From positions 28,663,254-28,727,253 of the forward strand of contig NC_087065.1 in the NCBI RefSeq assembly GCF_963678635.1: a stretch of DNA of 64,000 nucleotides, read 5' to 3'. This DNA comes from Symsagittifera roscoffensis. Its lineage: Eukaryota; Xenacoelomorpha; Acoela; Convolutidae. The position numbers and the translations under genes were made by a program. Numbering within the stretch: the stretch's first letter is position 1; each line of letters opens with the position of its first letter. The notes below the pieces were generated by a model. It saw nothing but the letters and a program-made list of their open reading frames with translations. It was not told where the DNA came from and did no database searches. Of this stretch, positions 45,325 through 58,000 are shown in pieces.

Positions 45325-46455
45325 ATTTTTATATCTATGTAACTTTTTATACCTAATGATCCCTATGTAAAATATTCATACCTAATAATCCCTATGTAAC
45401 ATATTTATACCTAATGATCCCTTTGTAAAATACTTATACCTAATAATCCCTATGTATAATTTTTTTAGCTTTTGATCCCTATGTAAAAATTTATACCTAA
45501 TGATCCCTATGTATAAATGTTATTGCTTATGATCCCATTGTAAAAATTTATACCTAATGATCTCTATGTATAATATTTATAACTAATGATACCTAAAAAA
45601 AATTTATACCTAATAATCCCTATGTAACATATTTATACCTAATGATCCCTTTGTAAAATACTTATACCTAATAATCCCTATGTATAATTTTTTTAGCTTT
45701 TGATCCCTATGTAAAAATTTATACCTAATGATCCCTATGGATAATTTTTATACCTAATGATACCTATGTATAGTTTTTATAGCTAACGATCCCTATGTAA
45801 GTATTTATACCTAATGATCCCTATGCAAATTAATTAAGCCTAATGATTCCTGTGTAAATACTTATACCTAATGATCCGTATGTAAAATTATTATACCTAA
45901 TGATCCCTATGTATAATTTTTCAGCTAATGAACCCTATGTAAAAACTTATACCTAATGATCCCTATGTAATATATACATATATACCTAATGATCTCAATG
46001 TAAAAATTGTATACCTAATTATCCCTATGTATAATTTTTTATAGCTGATGATTCCTCTGTAAACATTTATACTTAATGATCCCTATGTAAAATATTTATT
46101 CTTAATGATCCCTACAAAAAATATTTATATCCAATGATGATTATGTATACTTTTAATAGCTAATGATCCCTATGCAAAAATTCTCCAAAAAAATTTTTCA
46201 AACAAAAATTTCAAAAAATTATTACAAATTTTTTTTCTTCATTTTTTCCAATCTATGTATATTTGATAATCCCTATGTATATATATATTGTTTCCTAAGT
46301 AAAAACAATGATCCTCATGTGTAAGTAATGATCCCTATGTATAACCAATGATCCCTATGTATATCCAATGATCCCTATACGTAACCAATGGTCCCTATTT
46401 AAAACTATTGATCCCTATGTATAATCATTGATCTCTATGTATAACCAGTGGTCCC
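45325..46455 (+). repeat. CCTAATGATCCCTATGTA minisatellite
   Basis: Units of about 29-31 bp with core CCTAATGATCCCTATGTA fill 45325-46170. A shorter 19-20-bp form (ATCCCTATGTATAACCAATG) follows at about 46300-46455. A higher-order repeat is visible: about 125 bases from 45384 recur almost exactly from 45613. It lies where the gypsy 2 pol region should begin, and it has no inverted copy in the window. Confidence 0.92.
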
Positions 46456-46765
46456 TAAAAAAAAGGCAGTAAAATTGTTGGCGTGTTTTGTAAATTTATT
46501 AAGTACCCACAATGGAATCAATTGCCTGAAAACAATTTATTATGGAGTTGAGACATGTAGTCTCCTCAGAGAGCTGACATATACGTGACCAAATTTTATC
46601 ATACAATATGGTCACCTAATTTATATTGTTAGGAAACCTTAAATATATTGGCACTGATGCAATGATGGAAGGAGCAATTAGCGGAAATTTAGCCTTTGTG
46701 AGACTTACAGATGAAGGTCGCTCAAAACATAAAATGTCATACTTCTGAAGGGAAGCTTTTTATAC
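46456..46765. other. Last unique stretch before the gap
   Basis: Non-repetitive sequence between the minisatellite and the N run; no gene. TATGGTCACCTAAT near 46605 is partly inverted by ACGTGACCAAATTTTATCAT just before it, a minor hairpin. Confidence 0.5.
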
Positions 46766-46965
46766 NNNNNNNNNNNNNNNNNNNNNNNNNNNNNNNNNNN
46801 NNNNNNNNNNNNNNNNNNNNNNNNNNNNNNNNNNNNNNNNNNNNNNNNNNNNNNNNNNNNNNNNNNNNNNNNNNNNNNNNNNNNNNNNNNNNNNNNNNNN
46901 NNNNNNNNNNNNNNNNNNNNNNNNNNNNNNNNNNNNNNNNNNNNNNNNNNNNNNNNNNNNNNNNN
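46766..46965. other. Assembly gap, 200 N
   Basis: Exactly 200 undetermined bases. The round length suggests a placeholder inserted by a scaffolding program rather than a measured gap. Left of it is unique sequence; right of it the inverted arm begins mid-gene. Confidence 0.99.
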
Positions 46966-47805
46966 GGGGGGCGTCATCCTATTGGTTCCAGGCAGTTTTT
47001 TGCTGGTCGAAACTCGAGTTTTACCTCTCTGTCTCGATGTCCCTTCATAATCCTCCTCTAGTTCCACGGGTGTGGTCCCTGACCCTGTGATACTAGTCGT
47101 TCTGGATTGCACGTCCGATTTGGTCACTGTCATGAACTTTCTTGACTGTTGTTTTCCATCAATAGTCTTGTTTATGGTTCTGACCGCACCAAACAAATGC
47201 GACTAGCCAATCTCCATGTTTTTAAATGCCTTGTTTTCATGAGTCGAACAGTTCAGGCTCACCTGAGACTCAAAATAATCGATTTCCTCAAATTCTTCTT
47301 CCTCTTCCTGGGTGCCTATTTCATCACCCGTCACCAATCCCATAGTAAATGGAAAGAAGTTTCCCGAAGTGTTCTGAAAAGGAGCATGACGTTGCCTCTT
47401 TCTCTGTCACCACCTGCAGCATGGTGTTATCAGTAGGTGAACCTGATGCTGCTGGATTCTCAGTGGAGATGTCGGACAGTTCTGTCATCTTCTCTCGATC
47501 AAGAGTCCCGGTCGAAGTGGTGAAATCATGGCCTTGTTCTACGGGAGTAGCTGCACTCGTTTACCTCCTATAATCATCTGATTCCGTTCCACAACCGGCC
47601 CGTTTCTCATCCAGGGCGGGGTTCGGATGGATCTCGGCCACCAACGTTGCCTTTTTGTCTTCCGAGATCTTTCAACTCCTTGTTTCAACCATTCCGCTTG
47701 TAACTTTCTTCCCTTTCTTGTTCCGAGTTTTTTCTGTCTTTTCCGAAAAAGCGCCATTCCTTGATGTGCTTTCTTTCTTCGGTGTAAATTTCCTAGAGCG
47801 ATCAC
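46966..47805 (-). pseudogene. Gypsy 2 gag, right arm, truncated at gap
   Basis: Minus-strand copy of 42224-42975: MALFRKRQKKLGTRKG at the outer end, then the MFGAVRTINK frame from 47196 down to the gap. It holds short sequences absent from the left arm (a TTGTTTTCCATCAATAGTC block near 47152 and an ACTTCTTTCC-type block near 47350), so the left copy has small deletions. Confidence 0.8.
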
Positions 47806-48509
47806 TTAGATTAGGTATCCCTTTTAAGTTCCTTAGTTTAGGTTCATGCTTAGTTTAGGTTCATCTTAATTTATAGCTTCTTTCCAAGACCGTTTTGGAT
47901 ACGTCCTCAAAGCTTAATATGCAAAATCAACTAACTAGAAAGGGTTTGTTCTGGCTCCAGACCCCTTCGGATTAAAGCTAAGTTGCCAATTTAACAGTTT
48001 CCCTTAACTATTAGGGGTCTTATAAAACAAGCCTATTTCCGACTGATTGTCGTTTTCTAGGTTCCGTAACCCTTTCTATCGTCGAAAACGACGTAAAAAA
48101 GCCTTATTAGACCGTTACTATATTTTGGTAGGGGTATAAGGGCTTTACAAAAAAAAAATACAAAACGTGAAGAGTCTTCACCTTCAAAAACGTGTAGTTT
48201 TGCAAAAAACAATCTAAAAAAATCTATGCTTAATTTCTATAAAAAAAGTATTTAATGTTTGTGTAAGCCAATTTAATTTCAGTTCTAAGGGCACCAAAAA
48301 GAGATGGATCGGTCCAATTGTTCTAAAGTTATAAAGCAAAATGTCTTTTATGATAATTCAAAAAATTTTCAAACTTTTTCCGCAATTCCTGTCTTATTGA
48401 CCTAAAAATTAATGATCTGAGCTCAAAAGGCCTATATTTTTTTATTTCAATGCAAAAAATCTGATTTAAAACGTTTCAGTTCAAAAAATTTAGCAAAAAA
48501 ACGCTATTT

Positions 48510-50700
48510 GGACACGTCCGTCCGGATTGGTAAATCCACTAAATCAAAGACGTTAATTTCAATTTCACTGTGGCCAGATAAATTGTTGGCAATTTTCGAA
48601 AAGTTTTCTCATTTTGTGGCGTATCATTTTGGCACCCAATTAGTTCCAACCACGTCCAAGCTAAAATTAACCAGTTCCACAAGTTGTATTAGTGCAGTTA
48701 CAAGGTAAAATCAATAAATTAGCGCTTTTCTCCGTTTCAAAAAATAACGATATCTCAAAAATCGCGATTTGTGTGGGGATCAAAAGATCACTGTTTTGAC
48801 ACTAAAAACCGGTCAAAAGGTCCATACTCTTCCAGTTTAATGCAAAACACCCGATCTAAAACGTTTGAGTTATAAAAAATTTGCCAAAACCATGCTGTTT
48901 TGACCCCTCCGGATTGATCATCCGCTACATCATACACGGTAATTTCGATTTAACTGGGGCAGGAAGTTTGTTGGCAAACGGGTATTAAAACCTGTCGATT
49001 CACCAGTGTACGTTGTCCGAACAACAATTTTTATCGCCCTTATTCAAAAACTTTGAAAACTTTTCATTTTTATTTTGTAGCGTTTCGTTTTTTTTTTCGA
49101 AAATCAAGAAGATTTCGTCACCCAATTAGTTCCAACCACGTCCGAACTAAATTTAACCGGTTCTGACAGTTTTATTAGTGCAGCTACGTTCTAACTCAGA
49201 AAATTTAGCGCTTTTTTCTGTTTCAAAAAATATCGATATCTCAAAAATCGCGATTTGTGGAGGGATCAAAATATCATGTTTTTGACCCTTAAAACCGGTC
49301 TGTCTGCTAAGTTTTTTACAAACACTTGATATAGGAGTAATGATACTGGCAATATAAATAGTGAAACTATTAACATTATACCTCTCCGGGTTTGTAAAAT
49401 ATCCGATTTAAGGTGCTTAACTCGGAAATTAGCAACTCGGTGGAGGGTCACTACAGTGCAGTCACTGTCGAGCTACCCACAGACTGATATCCTACTTTCT
49501 TTACCAAAAGAGATACAAAATTTGTAAACGATACCCAACAGTCGATTGTTAGTGTCCTTGAGACCCTTCCTACTGCTCCTTGCACTGCTTGTTGGATCAG
49601 TCTTCCTCTCAAATCCCGAGACCCTTCCGGTTTGAGCGCAAATTAGCAATAACGTGTTCAAATACTCAAACAACCCTATAGTAAAGGCACAAAAAAGGGC
49701 CACAAGTTTGATCGTAAATATCTTGCATGATATAAATGTCTGTAACAACAAAATGTTTAACAACAACAAGCGAAAGGATCACATCACATCTCGTCTGGGG
49801 TGATGATTTCTACTGATTTCGTATTTTTATTTTACTGTTTTTGGCTTTTTCAGTTATTTTTTTAAGTTTTTGGTTTTTTCTAATGTAATATACTACTTTT
49901 TGTTTGGTTTCTTGCATATCATTAAGTGTTTTTGTTCATATACCGTTCAGGGAATTACGGTACGACCGATCACCCCACCCTTCACAATACGTGTATTTTC
50001 CGTCTTAAGTAGGTTAAAAATTTAGATCAGTGAATTCGGAAGGCTTCCGCGTTCCAAACCACCCTTCTGGCTCTCTGTTAAGGGCCTGATTTAGAGCATC
50101 CGCTCGGCGGGGAGTGCTTTATTAACGGGTTTGCCGACCAGGATGTTAAAATCATAACACCCAGGTGCACCGTAAAAACATATATGTAACATTCGCCCGG
50201 CAAAGTACATACAGACGGAAAAAAAACTAGATCCTTAAACGACTGGCTAGCATCTAAACACAGCTTCACCTGCTTTTAACCGTCTCTACCAAAGCTAATT
50301 CAACGTGTAGTCCATTAACATCGGGTCGACAAGGTCGTTACTTCTTAAAGCTATCGGTCAGGTTGCGCAAAGTAACTTAGTTACATGCAAGAATAGTGAG
50401 CACGTGGCTGGGTCTCAGTATCCCCAGACCACGAGCTCATCCTAAAAACAGTGCAATTATTTATAATCGTATTACGATTGTTTTTGTTCGGTAGATAAAA
50501 TTTATTATATCCAACGGAGATGAATCAACCCTTTCCCCCAACTCCTAGCTTCTCATTATCTGAAAACGATTTTGTTTTTTTTTTAAATTCAATTCAGGAC
50601 TAAAAATGGTTTAAAACGAGTTTCGAGTCTCTTCGCAAGACCCTTCCGGATTCTTGAACGCGGTCGAAGAGCTGTCTTTTGTTGATCAGGAGGGGTAGTA
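48510..50700 (-). promoter_or_regulatory. Leader or LTR-like region with CCGGAAGGGT motifs, right arm
   Basis: Mirror of 39250-41475. Several motifs have drifted (CCGGAGAGGT near 49385, AGTAGGAAGGGT near 49565), so they are not all conserved between the arms, which weakens the case for functional sites. Confidence 0.4.
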
Positions 50701-51139
50701 AAATCTTCCCAATACCCCTCCAAAATCTAAGGAACTACTCCGTAACTTTTGTAGCTGCACAATCGTTACGATTCAGAATGATCTTCTTGTTCAACAATAA
50801 ATCTATATCTGCTGTTGGTTTTCTTTGCAAAAACTTTCGTTTTTATTCCGACTAGCGAAAATCGTTCTAATGATTTTCGCGCTTTTTCTGCACTCGCAAA
50901 AATAAAAATGTTCACGTGTCTTAAAACGAATATTTGAAAATTCCCATGTCAGTTAAAGCCGATTTCTCTCAATTCGTTCAGTTTATCAAAAAAGACAATT
51001 AGTTCTATGAAACAGCCAATTAGCCCACTAAACTGCTCCAGAAAAAATTTTGCTTCTGCCATGCATTTTAGACCCCATTCTGGACGAATTTCACAATACA
51101 CAAAGATCTAACAAAAGTGGAAGATTGATGCAATGCTAA

Positions 51140-51740
51140 TTAAATGAAATTAAACGAGGTGAAACACTATATCTTACCAATTAAATAGAAGAAGGCATAA
51201 AGCTTGACTTCACGTTGATTTCAAAACAGCTTTCTGAAACAATCGAACAAAAGGACCTTGGATTAATCATGGCCAGCAAACTATCATGGAAACCAAATTT
51301 CGATAAAAGGTGTAACAAAGCTTGGAAAGCATTCTACTTCCTAAAATGAAACATCTCCTCTCTTGTTGATAAAAACTCTAAAACACAATGCGTACGAAAG
51401 ACATGTAAAACCTGTAATGATTTATGCATCACCAGCTTCGTTCGCGAACAAAACCGAAATTAAACAGTTAGAACGTTTCCAAAGGAAAGCAACAATCTGG
51501 TTAATAAGCAATTGGAATAAGAGCTATAAGCAAAGACTAACTGAATTGACACTGCTTCCCCTATCGTATTACTTTGAACTAGATGATATGTTAATGCTAA
51601 TATCAATGTTGAAAGGCTGCTACAACATCAAAGTACCGATAAAGTCGAATACGAAAACCAATGACGATCTTTTATCAACAAGACAAATTGATCTAACAAT
51701 GATAACAAAAACTCGAAGAAAAAAAGTGGACTAAAATTTT
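51140..51740 (+). pseudogene. LINE RT C-terminal fragment, right arm
   Basis: Mirror of the left fragment and better preserved. KLDFTLISKQLSETIEQKDL and GLIMASKLSWKPNFDKRCNK come first, with a shift near 51355. The frame at 51363-51734 then gives LIKTLKHNAYERHVKPVMIY, ASPASFANK and ERFQRKATIWLISNW. Motifs E-x-K-D-L-G and A-x-x-x-F-x-x-L-K upstream and the VKP-x-x-x-Y-A-S-P block are those of CR1/jockey-like RTs after the catalytic palm. Confidence 0.78.
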
Positions 51741-51980
51741 TGGAAAAGAACCAGTCAATTATTGAATATAATACGAAAAAAACGCAATTTCGACCTCGAA
51801 CAAAATGGCAAACCATAATTAACAAAATTAAACGGGAATAAATTCTCTTCTACAAAAATTACTCTGATGTCAATTTATGTTACTGGTCTTTTATATGCAA
51901 CTGTGAACTTTGCAACCGTAATGCAGAAAGTCAGCTCAGCCATCAAGTAATGCAAACCCTTGCGTAGAACATAGAAGCCT

Positions 51981-51983
<3 letters not shown>

Positions 51984-52020
<37 letters not shown>

Positions 52021-52044
52021 TCACTCTTTTTCTCTCTCTGTGTC
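51984..52044 (+). repeat. TC microsatellite, right arm
   Basis: CT/TC dinucleotide run with a few CA interruptions; mirror of the GA run at 38009-38047. Confidence 0.95.
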
Positions 52045-52576
52045 TTTGAAGGAAAAGAAACGCTGTAAAAATGGGAAAAAACGCAGAACAGTTTTCCTGT
52101 TAGTCGCCCGAGAAAATACCTATGCCCTACTCATACTAAACCTTTCCTAATGGAAACTGTTGTTTAGGTTATAACACCTCGACAATCCAGCCGTGTGCAT
52201 GTACAATTTCCTTGTTGTTTCTGGGCACAAGAAGGGTTCTGTTGGAACGATCTTCCAAAACTAAAAGTTGTACCATTTCTTGCCGAAAATTTTTCAAATA
52301 TTAGTGCTCATCGGATCTTTCAAGCAGCAGTTATTTTTATTTTTCATTAGGTAAATCAGAAAATCAGATAATAATATTCCTTTAACATTTCAACCAGTCA
52401 AAAAACATTTGATTTCTTTTGAAAAAGTTGATAATCTAACATTAACAAACATAAAAAAAATCAAAAGGATAGCAATCAAGCAAACCATCTAGAGAAAATT
52501 AGGATATGCACAAAAAAAAACAAAATCAAACTAGTCTTAAATCTTTGAGAATGCGTTGAAATTGTAAATTCAATAA

Positions 52577-52606
52577 ACGTTTTCGCACATTCTTGTGCAT
52601 CTTCAG
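52577..52606 (-). ncRNA. Hammerhead-ribozyme-like core, right arm
   Basis: On the minus strand: CTGAAGA (52606-52600), stem GCAC/GTGC (52598-52595 and 52588-52585), GAAA (52584-52581), ACGT (52580-52577). Only the stem II loop differs from the left copy (AAGAAT against TAGAAT). Confidence 0.45.
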
Positions 52607-52896
52607 GTTTTAAAAGTCTAAAACATTTGTAAAAAGTGATCAAAGATCATAAAAATTGTCACAACACGCCATGTTTCAAAATTTAATAAAATTAACCAAT
52701 CACAGTTTAACAATTAATACTAAATTTATGTAACAACTATCTTGTAAAAATTTTATTCATTTTGTCGCAAATTTTTGAGTTTTCAACTTTTTTGTTTTTA
52801 CAATTTCGTTCTGTCGCTAAATTTCGTTTTGTCGCTTAGTTCATTATATTTTGTTTTAGCCAAAATTTTTTTGATTCTGCAACTATAGCCTTAGTG

Positions 52897-53229
52897 TCAG
52901 CTCCGAATTCTAAACTCGTCGCGCGTGTTAATTGCCGGTCTCTTTTTTCCAATTTTGCAGCGCCTTAATGTAAGTAAATTAATGCTGGTGGGGGCCTGAT
53001 CGATTTTCTTCCAAATAAACTGCGACTTACCGCTATCACTACCACACAGCTCTATCTGCTTTTCAACTGGGTTATCCTTCTTTCGGTGTTCCTCAATCCT
53101 TTTTGTGAGACGTCGGATCGTCTGGCTAACATAGATGGACTTGCACCCACACAATTCAAGTCTGTATACCACTTTTGATTTCAGTTCACTGGAAAAGGAG
53201 GATTTTAAAGAGGGCATACAAGTGTTCAT
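52897..53229 (-). pseudogene. GIY-YIG endonuclease of Penelope element, right arm
   Basis: An open 110-residue frame with VVYRLELCGC, KSIYVSQTIRRLTKRIEEH and, 30 residues on, SGKSQFIWKKI and RRCKIGKKRPAINTRDEF. It corresponds to a complete small GIY-YIG nuclease domain with VVY and YVS in the signature positions and the conserved Arg and EEH present. It would nick DNA for target-primed reverse transcription. The upstream RT is broken, so an active protein is unlikely. Confidence 0.78.
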
Positions 53230-53573
53230 TTTCCTCGTCGTGTAAATTATCTGGGCATTCGTGATAACGAGCGCTTAATTTGCTAATGTCTGACTGTGAT
53301 TCCCCCGATATCGAGCCATCAAGATGCGTGGTGAATCGCTGCTATAATCACAAGGCTTCTTTTTCTCAGCCTTTTTTTGCCCTCAACGATGATCTTTTCA
53401 AGGGCTTGCGATGCAAGGTGCGACTACTAATTTTCCGGATATAGGTTAATCAATCACTGTTTACTGTTGAGTTCCATCGCTTTGTCATAATCTTCCCATG
53501 TGGACCTACTGCGGAAAATCCGGTGAACAGTTCTTTCAATCATACTTCTTCTTTGCTGAAGGGGGCGCAACTT

Positions 53574-55022
53574 CTAAAGGTTAGTGTGGTATCTGCACCT
53601 GTTGGTTTCTGATATCATCCACAGTTGATTTCTTGTTTTTGTCAAAACTATTTTATGAATCAAAAATTCCAACTTCCCATTTGTGTTTGTTGTCTCTATT
53701 GTGAACTGTAAGTTTGGATGTAGTAAGTTTGCTGCCCGTGGCACCTTTTCAGGATCGCTTTTCACTGTTCTCAATATATCGTCAAAGTAACCGAGTAAAT
53801 TTTAACTTGCTGCACTGACCTATTTTTCTTACATAACGCGATGCAGTTTCTACAGTAGCAAACGGTTTCATTTATATTGCGATACTCATCAACTGATAAA
53901 TCACCGCCTTTTATGTGACACCAGTTTAAACAGCATTCACATTCCACTCCCTTTGACCTGTATGTGACCTTCTTATTGCACTCGGGACATATTTAATTAA
54001 GATTTTTTCGGGAATAAACCTTTCGGGAGTCTCACTCGATAATGCAGTTTAGTACTGTTTCAGCCGAAGACATGTTGAAATAACGGCAAGAGATGCCCCA
54101 ATGCCAAACCATCTTTTAGCATTGGGGGCATCTGCCATGTTTCCTTGCACTTGAAATGGACTTGACTAACTATCATGTTCAACTGTCTCTCCATGGTTTT
54201 ACTAGCAATTGATAATGGTTCATCTTCCTCATGCATCTCTATCAGAGCTATGTCTTTTGCTTTTTGCGTGGAACATTTGTATACAAACTCTTCGAAATTT
54301 CCCTAGCTTCTAGTGAGTTGGTTTCGATGTTTGCGCACTCATTTTTCTCAACAATTTTTGCAAGAACCTTGTTCAGGTTATAATGAGAGCTACCAGGCAA
54401 TTTGAGGACCAGTCTCAGTGGGTTATTCGCTTTATGCACCTTCGCCAGCCCATAAAACCTGGCGGGCGGGCCTCCATGAGACTTCATCCTTATGTAGAGA
54501 TTCTCAATTACTTCGTCTTTTTTCCCTCATAGCCAACAACTCCTTATTGATATCTTTTTCTATCTTGATAACAATCAAATTACTTGTTCCTTTGCTTTCG
54601 CTGAATTGATTTGAATCTAATGAATTAGATAACTTGTTCTCGCAGGTATCTTTCCTCATTGCACAAAAACCAACGCCCTTGTCATACGGTACCGCAACTA
54701 ATCCATTAGTCATCAGATATTTTCGCGCCTTCTCAACGCCCTTGTCAGATGGTGTTTGTTTCACTCTTTAAGCATAAGCTTTTGCCACTGCTTCGATCTC
54801 ACAAAGGGCTGACCCAGGGACTTTACGGTTTTTGAGATCCGAAAGGAAGATGTCAACATAGTCGAGAAAAAGTATCTCATCACATTTATCCCTGACAAGA
54901 TGCTTGGGCCCTAATGCCAACACTTGTTGTAACCAATCGGGTAATTCAACGTCATCAAGATCTTTTACCGATCCCCCACCATGCTTCCCTAGAGGTCGAT
55001 CTTGCCTTTCTGATAGTTTCAT
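53574..55022 (-). pseudogene. Penelope-like reverse transcriptase, right arm
   Basis: Minus-strand frames 55022-54768, 54764-54504 and 54487-54248 repeat the left copy (LPDWLQQVLALGPKH, VPYDKGVGFCAMRK, RFYGLAKVHKANNPLR). Motif B (GLALGHLLPL) and motif C (GYFDD) are in the same frame here, with the PHD-like insert between them in another frame. The insert was therefore foreign to the original RT. Confidence 0.8.
53840..53985 (-). pseudogene. PHD-like zinc finger fragment inside the RT, right arm
   Basis: The minus strand reads CPECNKKVTYRSKG, VECECCLNWCHIKGG, then YCRNC: seven of the eight C4HC3 ligands in PHD spacing (C-x2-C-x12-C-x2-C-x4-H then C-x2-C), with Gly (GGC) where TGC Cys is expected after the His. 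The frame is closed upstream by TAA. Such fingers occur in ORF1 of some animal LINEs and in chromatin proteins, either of which could be the source. Confidence 0.55.
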
Positions 55023-58000
55023 TAGCTCTTTTGATGGGTCTGTTTAACTGTTGCTGTTTGTCCCCTGAGACATAAGTGTTTCATAAGCGAAGGCCAAAAA
55101 GTCTCATCTACACCCTCCTGTACTGCGCCTCTCGCTCTTTCTAGTTTGCCCTCGACGTTTTCTCATCTGTTCTTGCTTTGTTATTCTCCATTCTTAGAAA
55201 TTTTGTCTGAAAACTGTACCACTTGATTCAAAAACATCCCATTTTCCGGTACCCTGAAACTTTAAAATTTAGATATAAAGTCATTTTCTGCACAAACTCT
55301 CAGACAAACACGTTGGTGGCATTTGATAAAATTAATATATATGGGCGCATAATCACGGACTAGTTTCCAAATGAGTTTCTTTTTTAAAGTCCAAATCAAG
55401 ATTGAAGATGGTAGTACAACTGTGCTCATTGTTTTGCAGGTCACGAGGAATAAACCTCACATGGTACAGAACAACACAAATAACACAAATAACACAACTT
55501 TAACTCACCTCTCCCTTGGTTTCGATGTTCCAACGTAGAGCGTAGAGGGCGAACTAGACTAATCTTAGAAATATTGACCTGATATGAGGCTACCGGTCTA
55601 TCAATTACGTCGACAAATGCAAAGAGAATCAGATTTAGGCTATTCAAGCAATTCAAAAGTAAGAGATTAGTACATGCAGAGAAAAATCCAAAACTGGAGG
55701 ATCTTCGAAAAGTTGACCTGATATGATGCTACCATTCTACCAAATTTTTATACTGAGCTGCGCTTTTGCAACCTTGAATCTGCGATTAATTTATTTCTTC
55801 ATAGAGGTGTTTTTTAAGAAAACGAGTACACACTTAGCATTCTCAAACTCTATTGCAAGTTTCCCAACCTCTATTGGATAAAAACTATCCTAACCTGGGT
55901 TAATCGGTACACGTGCACGCTCATTTAGAAACAACACAAAATTTCAAAAGCTATTAGTTGAAACGATAACTATCAATGATGTTTGATAAAAGAAAAATTA
56001 TGATTTTTGTTCGACGAAATTAGAGAGATTTGCTACACAGGGCCACCTTCTCAATTGTGACGTCCATATTAGCCTCTAATAGTTTTGTTTCAGTTGCTTG
56101 GCACGCAACCAGGCTATGCGCATTCATAAGTTTTCACAGATACTCGTCTCTGGTACGCTAGGAATAAAAAAATCAAACCAGCTCTGCTTGAATAAAAAAA
56201 CTGCGGCGTGGAAAATACCAGCTCAACAACGGCAGTTTTTTGACCCGTAAAAATCAGATTATCATGTTTCCTTTTTTGTCTCTAACATTCACTTGACCCT
56301 GTTCGGCTCTGTTGTTTAGTTCATTACACCTCGACAATCCAGCCATGGGCAAGTAAGTCTTCCTTGTTGTTTCTGGGCACAAGGAGGAACCTGTTGGATT
56401 GACCTCCAAAAACTACAAATTGTACCCTTCCTTATTGAAAACTGTTCAGTAAGTAGTTTTCATCAAAACTTTTCAACAGCAGTTTTTTTTCTTTTAATGT
56501 CAATCTTGAAGTCAGATAATACTAGTCCTTCAACATTGTGACCAGTCAAAAAACTTTGAATTATTAAAAAAAAATGAAAATTTGTTATCAACAAAAATAA
56601 AGAAACTGAGATAGACGGTATTCAAGCAAATCAGAATGAAAAATAATAGATTCACAGGAAAAATTGAAACTGAAAGAACCTAGAAAAAAAATCACCTGAT
56701 TTGAGGCTACCATTCTACTAAACTTTTATACTGAACCGTTGATCTGCAAACAAGGTAGTTCTTCATGAAACTTTTTTGTCAATGAAAACGAGTACACACT
56801 TAGCGTTCGAAAATGTATTGCATTGGAGTTTCTCATACAAAAAAAAACATCCTGACCTGGGATTCTCGGTACATGTGCACATGTTTTTACAGAGCTCAAT
56901 CGGAAAATTCTCAGTACACAAAACTTCAAAAGCCATTGGTTAAAAAATATCTATCAGTGATGTTTGATAAATAACATTTGTGGTTTTTGTTGATTAAATT
57001 AGGGGTATTTGTTACACCGGGCCGCCTACTCTCAGTTGAGATGTCCATATTGGACTCTATTAATTTTGTTTAAGTTGGTTGGCTCACTAATAGGCTATGT
57101 GCATTCGTAAGTTTTCACAGAAAATTTTCTCTGGTACGCTAAGAAACCAAAAATCAAACAAGCTGTGGTTTAATCCACAAATCGCGTTGTGCAAAATACA
57201 AGCTAAGCAACGGCGATTTTTTGATTCGTTAAAAAAAGAGGATCATATTTCCTTTTCTGTCTCTAAGTGAAAAAAAAACGATTCTGGACAAGAGAGAAAA
57301 ACACTGCATCCAGTTCAGTGTCCTATTCGATTTCTACTACACGCGTGAAAATTATCAGTGGGTTTGTACCAATGAATAATGACGCTGTTTTATGTTGGGT
57401 TGTTGTTTTATTAGCCAAAACTTCGTCAACGTAGCCGTGTGCGAGTAAAGCTTCCCTGAAGTACGTAGATGCAAGGAATTATCTGTTGAAACCACCAACT
57501 TAAGAGACAGCTTTTTCCGGTCCTTATTGGAAATTGTTAACTAATTAATTTTTTATCGAACCTTTTCAAGATGACTTTTTCCTTTTTTTAGTATACTCAT
57601 CAGGCTAGAAATTATCATGTTAACTAAAATTATTTCACTAGTCCTTCATCAATTTACCCAATCAAAACACTTCAGATTTTAATAAAACAGTGTATATATT
57701 GAAGGAACATAAAGTATCAGATATTCGGGAATCAAGCCAACCAGATTGAGAAAACCAGCACCTGCACGGAACAAACCGAGGTTGAAAAAAATCAATAAGG
57801 TTAACACAATTTGAGGCTTCGGGACTATCAGATACATCAATTGGCTGCGTTCACATTTCATTGGTTCTAAAAATAGGTCATCTCTTCATAGATAAACTAT
57901 CATTATAGTACCGAGTCCACTCGAAGCGTTCCCAATATGTATTGCAATGGAGTTTGTTGTAAGAAAACACCCTGACCTAGGTTTCTCGATATAAGTGCAC

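Larger units (their letters stand above)
52560..55150 (-). mobile_element. Penelope-like element, right arm
   Basis: Mirror of 34930-37500. It is less damaged in the endonuclease, and it keeps about 75 bases of the PHD-like insert that the left copy lacks, so it is the better copy for reconstructing the history of this element. Confidence 0.8.

Noticed and set aside
45325-46455. Telomere-like CCTAA repeats
   Set aside because: The unit is 20-31 bp with a CCCTATGTA core and is not a 6-7-base telomeric repeat.
45325-46455. CRISPR array
   Set aside because: No constant repeat with unique spacers; the DNA is eukaryotic and the array is a minisatellite.
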